Position numbers and translations under genes: made by a program
In this document: positions 8,104 through 14,767 of the stretch, piece by piece
Numbering within the stretch: position 1 is the first letter of the stretch
Layout of the letters: the number at the start of each line of letters is the position of its first letter
Origin: Bacteroidota bacterium
Lineage (GTDB): Bacteria; Bacteroidota; Bacteroidia; Chitinophagales; Chitinophagaceae
Direction of reading: 5' to 3'
DNA length: 42,793 nucleotides
Assembly: GCA_023422565.1 (NCBI GenBank)
Contig: JAFAGR010000002.1
Coordinates: 1-42,793 of the forward strand
Notes under the pieces: generated by a model
What the model saw: only the letters and a program-made list of their open reading frames with translations
Databases searched by the model: none
Told to the model about the DNA's origin: nothing

Positions 8104-8826
8104 TTGTTCAGACACCAGGGTAAAACAAGAACATTAAGTCATAATAAAAAGATCGCCTCCCTCCTTTCCTTTGTAGCCGGAGTGGTGAATGTTGCCGGCT
8201 TCATTTCGGTTGAGCGTTTAACCACCAACGTTACCGGCCACTTCGCCTATTTTGTTGATGAGGTTTTCAAAATGCAGTTTACGGCAAGCCTTGTTTTCTT
8301 CCTGTACATACTGTTCTTTTTTCTCGGTTCATTTGTTTCAAGCCTGTTTGTTGAAATTTTTACAAGGAAGAATGAACAATACATTTATTTTATACCCGCT
8401 TTTGCGGAAAGTTTGATATTACTGGCGGTGGCTTTATTTGGCTTCCGTTTGGTTGATACCCATCCAAATGTCATCGCCTGCACTTTGTTGTTTGCGATGG
8501 GCCTACAAAATTCGCTCGTAACCCGAATATCCAATGCAATTGTAAGAACTACACATCTTACCGGCTTGTTTACAGATCTGGGTATAGAGATCTCGCAACT
8601 CTTCTTTTATAAAAAACCGGAACAAAAAGTAAAACTTATTTCTACCATCAAACTTCGCTTGAGAATTATCGCCTACTTTTTCTTAGGTGGAATAATCGGC
8701 GGCGTTTTTTATAATTCACTTGAACTTTATGTACTGTTGATCCCTGCGGTCTTATTGTGGATAGGCCTGTTTTACGACAATGTGAAGTTCAGGCTTCTCG
8801 TATGGGCACGAAGGCAGGTTTCCTGA
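8104..8826 (+). CDS. YoaK/DUF1275 family integral membrane protein
   Basis: The 240-residue protein has six or seven hydrophobic segments. It carries the DUF1275 signatures: SFVAGVVNVAGFISVERLTTNVTGHFAYF near the N-terminus and ACTLLFAMGLQNSLVTRISNAIVRTTHLTGLFTDLG in the middle (paired THxTG-like motifs). The family is widespread and its transport or other role is unknown. No ATG is available: an in-frame TAA at 8089 lies just upstream and the first methionine is far inside the first helices, so the TTG at 8104 is the best start. It precedes the HtrA-like gene by 45 bases in the same direction and may be cotranscribed. Confidence 0.85.
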   Translation: MFRHQGKTRTLSHNKKIASLLSFVAGVVNVAGFISVERLTTNVTGHFAYFVDEVFKMQFTASLVFFLYILFFFLGSFVSSLFVEIFTRKNEQYIYFIPAFAESLILLAVALFGFRLVDTHPNVIACTLLFAMGLQNSLVTRISNAIVRTTHLTGLFTDLGIEISQLFFYKKPEQKVKLISTIKLRLRIIAYFFLGGIIGGVFYNSLELYVLLIPAVLLWIGLFYDNVKFRLLVWARRQVS

Positions 8827-8871
8827 TGAGGTACTTCCGATGAGTTTGGCATAATTATTCAAGATGCAGAG

Positions 8872-10341
8872 ATGAAAACCAAAAACATGAAAAGCCAGTT
8901 CAAATTACTTTTTTCGTTAACTCTTTCTCTTTGCGCAGGTTTGCATCTTACATCCTGCAGAACAAAACAGGATACCAAAGCCGTTCCTTCAGAAGAGATT
9001 CAAATCAAAAGCCATCCGGGAAGTGGTGAAAACTTTGTAGAAGCGGCGAAGGCAGTTACACCGGCAGTGGTACACATTAAAACACTCTTTGAGAACAGGC
9101 AGAGTGCAAGGCGCTTTTTTGACGACCCCGATGGAATGCGGATGCGCACAATTGGTTCCGGCTCGGGGGTGGTGATCAGTTCAGATGGATACATTGCCAC
9201 CAACTATCATGTAATTGCCCGCGCGGATGTAGTTGAAGTTGTGTTCCCTAACCGCCGTTCTTTTCGCGCAAAAGTGATTGGGCGCGATCCCAATACAGAC
9301 CTTGCGCTTTTAAAAGTGGATACGCAGGATGTTCCGTATGTGAGCCTTGGAAATTCTGATGAGGCGCAGGTAGGCGAATGGGTGCTTGCGATCGGCTACC
9401 CGTATTCGCTTAATACAACAGTTACTGCGGGAATAATTAGTGCAAAAGGGAGAAGTCTTGGCATTATCAATCAGCCCTCACCATACAATACAGATGGCAG
9501 CCAATTGAGTGCCGCGATCGAATCTTTTATTCAAACAGATGCGGCAATTAATCCCGGCAACAGCGGCGGTGCATTGGTAAACATGAAAGGAGAACTCATT
9601 GGCATAAATACAGCAATCGCTTCCATAACCGGAAGTTATACGGGTTATGCTTTTGCTGTGCCTGCCAACCTGGCAAGAAAAATTCTGGATGATCTTAAAC
9701 AATTCGGTAGCGTGCAGCGGGGACTGCTGGGTGTTTCTTATCCTGCACCATCTGATGAAGAACATATTTTAAAACAGCAGGACATTGACCCCGGCGCGGT
9801 TCAGGGAGTTTTCATCACAGGCATTCAGCCCGGTAGTGCAGCCGAGGCGGCGGGATTAAAGGAAGGCGACATCATTCAAAAGATCGATGACATAAAACTA
9901 TATTCCTCCGCAGAGTTTTCTGAAAGGATCGCAAGGAGAAGGCCCGGCGATGAGATAAAACTAGAATTTCTTCGCGATGGGAAATTAAACAATACCGTTG
10001 CGAGGTTAAAGAAAGAAGAGGATTCGCAAAACTTCGATAAAGCTTCCATTGAGGCGATCCGTGAAAAGCTTGGGGCGCAATTTGAAAACATCTCTGACGA
10101 AATGAAGGACCGCTACAGCCTCTATGGAGGTGTGATTGTTTCTGAAGTAAAAAGCGGTGGGTTTTTCGACCAGCTGGGGATTCCGCCCGGAACAATCATC
10201 GCATTCATTAACGGCGTAGCAATAAATGATCAGCGCGATATTGATGAGGCGTTGATGAACGCGCAAAATTCGATCATTCAAATTCTTGGTATCGCCCCCG
10301 ACGGATCACGGATCGCGTTTAATTTTTCGCTCGGAGCGTAA
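8872..10341 (+). CDS. HtrA/DegP-like lipoprotein serine protease with two PDZ domains
   Basis: The protein has 489 residues. The N-terminus is a lipoprotein signal with lipobox LTSC (Cys29); an alternative start is the Met at residue 6. The trypsin-like domain covers about residues 55-275. The catalytic triad is visible: His113 (TNYHVIA), Asp143 (NTDLALLKV) and Ser231 (NPGNSGGALVN). PDZ1 lies at about 283-375 (GLLGVSYP, GVFITGIQPGSAAEAAGLKEGDIIQKIDD), and a divergent PDZ2 at about 425-489 (GVIVSEVKSGGFFDQLGIPPGTIIAFINGV). This is the DegP/DegQ plan for degrading or refolding damaged envelope proteins. A lipid anchor rather than a free periplasmic form is common in Bacteroidota. It is not followed by a close gene. 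Confidence 0.93.
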   Translation: MKTKNMKSQFKLLFSLTLSLCAGLHLTSCRTKQDTKAVPSEEIQIKSHPGSGENFVEAAKAVTPAVVHIKTLFENRQSARRFFDDPDGMRMRTIGSGSGVVISSDGYIATNYHVIARADVVEVVFPNRRSFRAKVIGRDPNTDLALLKVDTQDVPYVSLGNSDEAQVGEWVLAIGYPYSLNTTVTAGIISAKGRSLGIINQPSPYNTDGSQLSAAIESFIQTDAAINPGNSGGALVNMKGELIGINTAIASITGSYTGYAFAVPANLARKILDDLKQFGSVQRGLLGVSYPAPSDEEHILKQQDIDPGAVQGVFITGIQPGSAAEAAGLKEGDIIQKIDDIKLYSSAEFSERIARRRPGDEIKLEFLRDGKLNNTVARLKKEEDSQNFDKASIEAIREKLGAQFENISDEMKDRYSLYGGVIVSEVKSGGFFDQLGIPPGTIIAFINGVAINDQRDIDEALMNAQNSIIQILGIAPDGSRIAFNFSLGA

Positions 10342-10349
10342 GAGAGGAA

Positions 10350-10383
10350 ATTATAGATTTTGAATTTTAGATTATAGATTTTG
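10350..10383. repeat. 21-base-period direct repeat
   Basis: ATTATAGATTTTG occurs at 10350-10362 and again at 10371-10383, exactly 21 bases apart, with TAGATT/TTAG-like filler between the copies. It lies just after the protease stop codon. Confidence 0.6.
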
Positions 10384-10436
10384 GGAGGTTACGGAAATCG
10401 ATCGCCGCATCACTGATGTTGCTCGATGCAGAGGTT

Positions 10437-10452
10437 CCCGCTGATCAGCGGG
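10437..10452. repeat. Perfect 16-base palindrome
   Basis: CCCGCTGATCAGCGGG is fully self-complementary. It lies in the 315-base gene-free spacer 10342-10656 between the convergent protease and catalase genes, about 100 bases after the protease stop. No T-run follows. The spacer also has two 21-base-period repeats and the catalase terminator. Confidence 0.5.
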
Positions 10453-10570
10453 GATTTTCCAAACCAAAGTTCTTCGTACCAATAGTTCGATGCGCAGATT
10501 CCCACAAATAGAGTAAATCATGGCCCAAAATCACACAGGTTCTTCATCCACCAAAATAGATTCTACTCAG

Positions 10571-10607
10571 TTCTAACTACAAACTATCAACTTCTAACTA
10601 TAAACTA
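10571..10607. repeat. Second 21-base-period direct repeat
   Basis: TTCTAACTACAAACTA (10571-10586) and TTCTAACTATAAACTA (10592-10607) differ by one base and are 21 bases apart, the same spacing as the repeat at 10350-10383 although the sequences are unrelated. Confidence 0.6.
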
Positions 10608-10636
10608 AAAAAGCCTCCCATAAAGAGAGGCTTTTA
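10607..10636 (-). terminator. Catalase terminator, likely bidirectional
   Basis: The stem GCCTCTC / GGGAGGC with loop TTTAT is flanked by A-run and T-run on both sides, read on the minus strand as AAAAGCCTC...GAGGCTTTTTT. It lies 20-50 bases past the catalase stop and could also stop read-through from the plus-strand protease gene. Confidence 0.85.
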
Positions 10637-10656
10637 TTCAATATTCTCGTGTATCC

Positions 10657-12171
10657 TTATCCGTTAGTAGGCCTTGGCGCCCATTTATCATAAGGCTTCA
10701 TATCAAACTTATTCACTTCATCCATCGTTAAGCCAAGAGCGATGGCCACACCCTGACCATATTCTGGATCAGCCTTATAACAGTTCCTAATGTGGCGGAT
10801 CTGGATGAATTTTTCCGCGCCACCAACCTGCGCCGCTGTATTTTTGAATAACAGGTCAGCTTTTCCGCGTTCTTTAATGATACGGAACAGATCTCCGGGC
10901 TGTGTGAAATAATCATCATCATCATCGCGGAAATTGTGTGCGTAAGCCGTGCCCTCCAGTTCAAGTGGTGGTTCCTTTGCATCCGGCTGCTCCTGCCATT
11001 CGCCGTAGCTGTTCGGATTGTAATGCTTCGTTGCACCGTAGTTACCATCAACACGCATCGCACCATCGCGATGGAATGCATGATATGGACATGTTGGCTT
11101 ATTCACCGGAATCTGAAAATGATTCACGCCTAAACGGTAGCGCTGAGCGTCACCATACGAGAACAAACGACCCTGCAACATCTTATCAGGAGAAAAACCG
11201 ATTCCCGGAACGATGTTGGTCGGGTTGAATGCAGCTTGCTCCACATCCTGGAAATAATTCTCCGGATTTCTGTTCAATTCAAATTCACCGACAGGAATAA
11301 GCGGGAAGTCTTTCTTGCTCCAGACTTTGGTAAGATCGAAGGGGTGGAAACGATATGTTTTTGCTTCTTCCTCAGTCATTATCTGAACAAACATTTTCCA
11401 CTTTGGAAAATCCTTTTTCTCGATCGCTTCAAACAGGTCGCGCTGAGAAGATTCCCGGTCCCTACCCACCACTGCCGCAGCTTCTTCATCAGTTAAATTC
11501 TCTATGCCCTGCTGCGTTACGAAATGGAATTTTACCCAATGCCTTACATTTTGTTTGTTTATAAAACTATAGGTATGGCTTCCAAAACCGTGCATGTGCC
11601 TGTAGCCTCTCGGAATACCGCGGTCACTCATAACAATAGTGATCTGGTGAAGTGCCTCAGGAAGCAGGGTCCAGAAATCCCAGTTGTTGTTTGCATCGCG
11701 GAGGTTGGTTTTTGGGTCGCGCTTCACGGCGTGATTAAGGTCCGGGAATTTCATCGGGTCGCGAAAGAAAAACACAGGGGTGTTGTTTCCAACAAGGTCC
11801 CAGATCCCTTCTTCAGTGTAAAACTTTAATGCGAAACCGCGTATATCCCTTTCAGCATCTGCTGCACCTCTTTCACCGGCAACGGTAGAAAAACGCGCGA
11901 ACATTTCCGTCTTCTTGCCCACCTTGCTGAAAATATTAGCCTTCGAATATTTGGTGATGTCGTGCGTAACGGTGAAAGTTCCGAAAGCTCCCGAACCTTT
12001 TGCATGCATTCTTCTTTCAGGAATAACTTCACGGTCGAAGTTTGCCATCTTTTCAAGGAACCAGAAATCCTGCATTAATAATGGGCCGCGCGGGCCTGCA
12101 GTTTGTACATTCTGATTATCGGGAACCGGGGCGCCGGTTTGCCGGGTTAGTTTGGATTCTTTTCTGTCCAT
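10657..12171 (-). CDS. katA: Haem catalase (small-subunit monofunctional type)
   Basis: The 504-residue protein is full length for small-subunit catalases (about 480-510). It breaks down hydrogen peroxide to water and oxygen in the cytoplasm. The distal site signature FDREVIPERRMHAKGSGA contains catalytic His56; the catalytic Asn is in DLVGNNTPVFFFRD (around 129-130). The proximal haem ligand is Tyr339 in RLFSYGDAQRYRLG. Phylogenetic markers such as PTCPYHAFHRDGAM agree with clade 3 enzymes. It has its own promoter (TAAATTTG, minus strand 12233-12226) and terminator, so it is a single-gene unit. Three GAACAT hexamers overlap the expected transcription start and may bind a peroxide or stress regulator. 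Confidence 0.95.
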   Translation of the reverse strand: MDRKESKLTRQTGAPVPDNQNVQTAGPRGPLLMQDFWFLEKMANFDREVIPERRMHAKGSGAFGTFTVTHDITKYSKANIFSKVGKKTEMFARFSTVAGERGAADAERDIRGFALKFYTEEGIWDLVGNNTPVFFFRDPMKFPDLNHAVKRDPKTNLRDANNNWDFWTLLPEALHQITIVMSDRGIPRGYRHMHGFGSHTYSFINKQNVRHWVKFHFVTQQGIENLTDEEAAAVVGRDRESSQRDLFEAIEKKDFPKWKMFVQIMTEEEAKTYRFHPFDLTKVWSKKDFPLIPVGEFELNRNPENYFQDVEQAAFNPTNIVPGIGFSPDKMLQGRLFSYGDAQRYRLGVNHFQIPVNKPTCPYHAFHRDGAMRVDGNYGATKHYNPNSYGEWQEQPDAKEPPLELEGTAYAHNFRDDDDDYFTQPGDLFRIIKERGKADLLFKNTAAQVGGAEKFIQIRHIRNCYKADPEYGQGVAIALGLTMDEVNKFDMKPYDKWAPRPTNG

Positions 12172-12200
12172 TTTATCAGGATTTAATTGAATATTACTGA

Positions 12201-12233
12201 ATGTTCATCGTGAACATCGAACATGCAAATTTA
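12201..12233 (-). promoter_or_regulatory. Catalase promoter -7 box with GAACAT operator cluster
   Basis: On the minus strand TAAATTTG (12233-12226) fits the Bacteroidota -7 box TAnnTTTG; a clear -33 TTG is not seen at the right distance. Just downstream, around the expected start of transcription at about 12219, are three copies of the hexamer GAACAT: two in plus orientation at 12212-12217 and 12219-12224, and one inverted at 12201-12206. Two of them form the dyad ATGTTCA-TCG-TGAACAT (12201-12217). The placement suits a repressor. Confidence 0.5.
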
Positions 12234-12302
12234 CATTTCTCTGCCAGATTCGTTGGATTGTTTGAAGGACCAGAGAACGCCAATGTTTCAGCTACGGTTA
12301 AA

Positions 12303-12332
12303 TAAAAAAGGTTGCGCAACAGGTGCGCAACC
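12303..12332 (-). terminator. Terminator of the SDR operon
   Basis: Minus strand: GGTTGCGCA, loop CCTGT, TGCGCAACC, then six T. The nine-pair stem (12310-12318 with 12324-12332) is perfect. It follows the SDR stop codon at once. Confidence 0.92.
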
Positions 12333-12339
12333 AAAATGT

Positions 12340-13098
12340 TTAAGCATTCATACCGCCATCAATTACCTGGGTGGTACCGGTGATGAATTTACTCTCATCA
12401 CCTGCCATAAACAGTACAAGTTGGGCGATCTCAATAGGTTCAGCATAACGGCCAAGCGGTATAGCGTGTTCAAAACTCTTCTTTGCATTTTCTGCATCAC
12501 CCGGAGCGTAACCTGCTTCCAGCGAACGCATCATTCTGTTATCTACCGGCGAAGGATTAATGGTATTCACGCGGATCTTTCTCGGCGCCACTTCCATGGC
12601 GAGGTTCCTCATCATACCAACCACCGCGTGCTTACTGGCAATGTACGCGGAAACGTTAGGGCTACCTGCAATTCCTGCAACTGATGAAGTGAGAATAATG
12701 CTGCCACCATCATTCATCTGAGGTAACACATACTTATTTCCCAGGAACACTCCTTTAACGTTTACAGCCATCACCTTGTCAAACATATCTTCAGGATAAT
12801 CAACCGTGGGGTGCACAACCCCTTCAATACCGGCATTGTTGAAGAATATATCGATCTTACCAAATGCTTTTACAGCATCACTTACATAATTTTGAACGTC
12901 TGCACTTTTGGTAACATCTGCTACGGAATACTTTACATCCTTACTACCCAATTCGTCCACAGCTTTTTGAAGTTCATCTTCCTTCATATCAACCAAAAGC
13001 ACTTTGGCACCATGGTCGAGAAATAATTTGGCTGTTGTTTTTCCAATGCTACCGGCGCCGCCGGTAATTATGGCCACTTTCTTATCTAATCTTTTCAT
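12340..13098 (-). CDS. Classical SDR family NAD-dependent oxidoreductase
   Basis: The 252-residue protein is a classical short-chain dehydrogenase. The cofactor motif is TGGAGSIG (12-19), followed by LLVDM with Asp37, which suggests NAD(H) rather than NADP(H). NNAG is at 87-90. The catalytic Ser139-Tyr152-Lys156 set is complete (LTSSVAG, AYIASK), and VNTINPSPVDNRMM and the final FITGTTQVIDGG are typical. The substrate is not predictable; glucose-dehydrogenase and 2,5-dichloro-diol types share this pattern. It lies 40 bases downstream of the QorB-like gene on the same strand, so the two are probably one operon, ended by the terminator at 12303-12332. Confidence 0.9.
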   Translation of the reverse strand: MKRLDKKVAIITGGAGSIGKTTAKLFLDHGAKVLLVDMKEDELQKAVDELGSKDVKYSVADVTKSADVQNYVSDAVKAFGKIDIFFNNAGIEGVVHPTVDYPEDMFDKVMAVNVKGVFLGNKYVLPQMNDGGSIILTSSVAGIAGSPNVSAYIASKHAVVGMMRNLAMEVAPRKIRVNTINPSPVDNRMMRSLEAGYAPGDAENAKKSFEHAIPLGRYAEPIEIAQLVLFMAGDESKFITGTTQVIDGGMNA

Positions 13099-13138
13099 CT
13101 TGTAAAGTTTAAATGGTTATTAAAATTGGTTCGAACGA

Positions 13139-14005
13139 TCAATTAAGAAAGATCGTTTTCAGGTAGCCTTTCAGATCAACTGGCTGCCTGCCCAGAATTT
13201 TCTGCAGGTCAGATGTTGATGAGAAAAACTCTCCTTGTTTAATTGCTTCGGCAAATGCTGTAAACATCTGTATGAATTCTACAGGAACCCCGGCCCCTGA
13301 AAGCGTACCGGCGTATGCTTCGGGAGCGGGACTGGAATAGCTGATGGCTTTCCCGGATAATTCGGAAAGAATACTTGCAGCATCTGCAAAAGAGTAATTT
13401 TCAGTGTTGGAAATTTCATAAATTTTATTTTGATGTCCTTCTGTAGTGAGCAAATTAGCAGCGGCCTCAGCAATGTCTAACCGTGAAGTAAAAGCCGCCT
13501 TCCCATCTCCTGCCGGAAATACAATACCCGTTTCTAAAACCTTTTCACCAAAGAACATGGGCAGGGCATCTGCATAAAGACCGTTGAGCATGATCGTATA
13601 ATCTAGACCGCTTTCCTTGATCAACCTTTCAGTTTCGATGTGCGAACTTGCAAGAACGCCTAATGGATTGGTTGCGCTTTCATTCTTTCTTGTAAAGCTG
13701 GTGTAGAAAATGTGACCAACACCTGCCTGCTTAGCAGCATCAACCACGTTTCGGTGTTGTTTTAAACGATTGGGAACATCATTCCCGGATACGAAGAAAA
13801 GTTTGTCAACTCCGGCAAAAGCTTTTAACAGCGAATCATAATTATCGTAGTCGCCAATTCTTATTTCAACACCTCTGCTCTTTAAAGAGGCGGCCTTTTT
13901 CTCATCTCTGACCAATGCTGCTATTTCCTTTTCAGGAACTTTGCTCAACAAAAAGTTTATCGTGGCATTTCCCAACTGACCTGTTGCGCCGGTGATTAAA
14001 ATCAT
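13139..14005 (-). CDS. NmrA-family NAD(P)-binding oxidoreductase, QorB/YtfG-like
   Basis: The 288-residue protein is an atypical SDR of the NmrA group. The cofactor loop is ILITGATGQLGNATINFL (GxxGxxG). It then shows the QorB-type order: LVRDEKKAASLKSRGVEIRIGDYDN, LFFVSGND, HRNVVDAAKQAGVGHIFYTSF, SSHIETERLIKESGLDYTIMLNGLYAD and SRLDIAEAAANLLTTEGHQNKIYEISN. E. coli QorB (YtfG, 286 residues) is an NADPH quinone oxidoreductase; a similar role against quinone or redox stress is inferred. It is the first gene of a pair with the SDR. The promoter region 14006-14315 holds a TAGCTTTG promoter, a Crp/Fnr-type box and a GTTAACG dyad, so the pair looks tightly regulated. Confidence 0.87.
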   Translation of the reverse strand: MILITGATGQLGNATINFLLSKVPEKEIAALVRDEKKAASLKSRGVEIRIGDYDNYDSLLKAFAGVDKLFFVSGNDVPNRLKQHRNVVDAAKQAGVGHIFYTSFTRKNESATNPLGVLASSHIETERLIKESGLDYTIMLNGLYADALPMFFGEKVLETGIVFPAGDGKAAFTSRLDIAEAAANLLTTEGHQNKIYEISNTENYSFADAASILSELSGKAISYSSPAPEAYAGTLSGAGVPVEFIQMFTAFAEAIKQGEFFSSTSDLQKILGRQPVDLKGYLKTIFLN

Positions 14006-14030
14006 AATGTATGTTTTTAAGTGTGCTGAC

Positions 14031-14050
14031 GTTAACGAATATGCGTTAAC
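14031..14050 (-). promoter_or_regulatory. Inverted repeat operator candidate in the leader of the QorB-like gene
   Basis: GTTAACG-AATATG-CGTTAAC has two perfect seven-base arms around six bases. It lies 26-45 bases upstream of the QorB-like start, a position usual for a small regulator such as the HxlR-type QorR that controls qorB-like genes elsewhere. No regulator gene is adjacent. Confidence 0.5.
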
Positions 14051-14130
14051 ATTGAATGCAGATCTTCTGCTTGTATTGTTGGATGTGCAAGATGGTTAAG
14101 TAAAACCGGCATCATCCGTATTTGATAAGG

Positions 14131-14161
14131 CAAAGCTACGCCCGCAATATTTCCTCATCAA
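14131..14161 (-). promoter_or_regulatory. Bacteroidota-type promoter of the QorB-like/SDR operon
   Basis: On the minus strand TTG (14161-14159), 20 bases, then TAGCTTTG (14138-14131). This matches TTG-N19-21-TAnnTTTG. Transcription would begin near 14125, giving a leader of about 120 bases that includes the GTTAACG dyad. Confidence 0.6.
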
Positions 14162-14176
14162 TGTTCTATGATAATA

Positions 14177-14206
14177 AATAGCATTGATCCAGATCAATGA
14201 ACTATT
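14177..14206. promoter_or_regulatory. Perfect Crp/Fnr-type box (TTGAT-N4-ATCAA) in a longer dyad
   Basis: TTGAT-CCAG-ATCAA (14184-14197) is identical to the textbook Fnr half-site pair. It is widened by CATTGAT/ATCAATG and by AATAG/CTATT, so the dyad spans 30 bases. Its centre is about 65 bases upstream of the expected start from the promoter at 14131-14161, a class I activator position. The rest of the 14006-14315 spacer holds no gene. Confidence 0.55.
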
Positions 14207-14315
14207 TCCTAAAATCGGAGTTGGCGAAAACAAATTGTTGGAAATATGAAGCCTTCAGTCAATATTTACTGACCGGCATTACGTACAACGGATGTGTTTG
14301 AGAAGATGTTCCTGC

Positions 14316-14618
14316 TTAGCGGATCTGTAATTTTCTTAGTAAATCATCAGTTACAGGTTCGCTGTAAATACCGTAACCATTTACCAATACCCCTTTCAGG
14401 TTGTGTTCGTCGGATGAAATGGCATAAAGTATTGCGTTGTCAGACGGATTACTCTCGCCTTCGAACCTGAAATATTTGTCCACTTTAAACTCATCGGTAA
14501 ACACTTTAAACTGACCGTTCCGGCATTCAATGCAATTTTGTTGAAGGTTGAAATCTTCGGTGTAGCCTTCTTCGCGGAGCTCGTTCATTTTTTGTGAAAG
14601 TGTGGTATAGCGTGTCAT
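14316..14618 (-). CDS. Small conserved Bacteroidota protein (family often mislabelled as PRPP synthetase)
   Basis: The 100-residue protein starts at the ATG at 14618; the upstream start at 14663 would add a stretch that looks like spacer. The pattern TTLSQKMNELREEGYTEDFNL, then CIECRNGQFKVFTDEFKVDKYFRFEGESNPSDNAILYAISS and LKGVLVNGYGIYSEP is a compact family found in many Bacteroidota. Database entries often carry the name 'phosphoribosylpyrophosphate synthetase', but the protein is far too short and has no PRPP-binding loop or ATP site, so that name is an error. The two cysteines in CIEC are the only polar-site hint. No neighbour explains its function; it has a gap of about 150 bases to the dnaE2 gene. 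Confidence 0.8.
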   Translation of the reverse strand: MTRYTTLSQKMNELREEGYTEDFNLQQNCIECRNGQFKVFTDEFKVDKYFRFEGESNPSDNAILYAISSDEHNLKGVLVNGYGIYSEPVTDDLLRKLQIR

Positions 14619-14767
14619 GACAAATATTTGAAGTACATAAATTAAAAAACAAGGAAAAACCATTCGAATTTTTTAAACTCTGTATCCTGTTGTATTCAAT
14701 ATACTAAAAATATTTTAAGCAGGGATGTTTTGAAGATGTGGTTTGCCTGAAGCAAGGCCCCTCTCTA

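Noticed and set aside
12223..12684. A 153-codon plus-strand frame across the SDR gene end
   Set aside because: It runs through the terminator and the antisense of the SDR coding region, with no domain.
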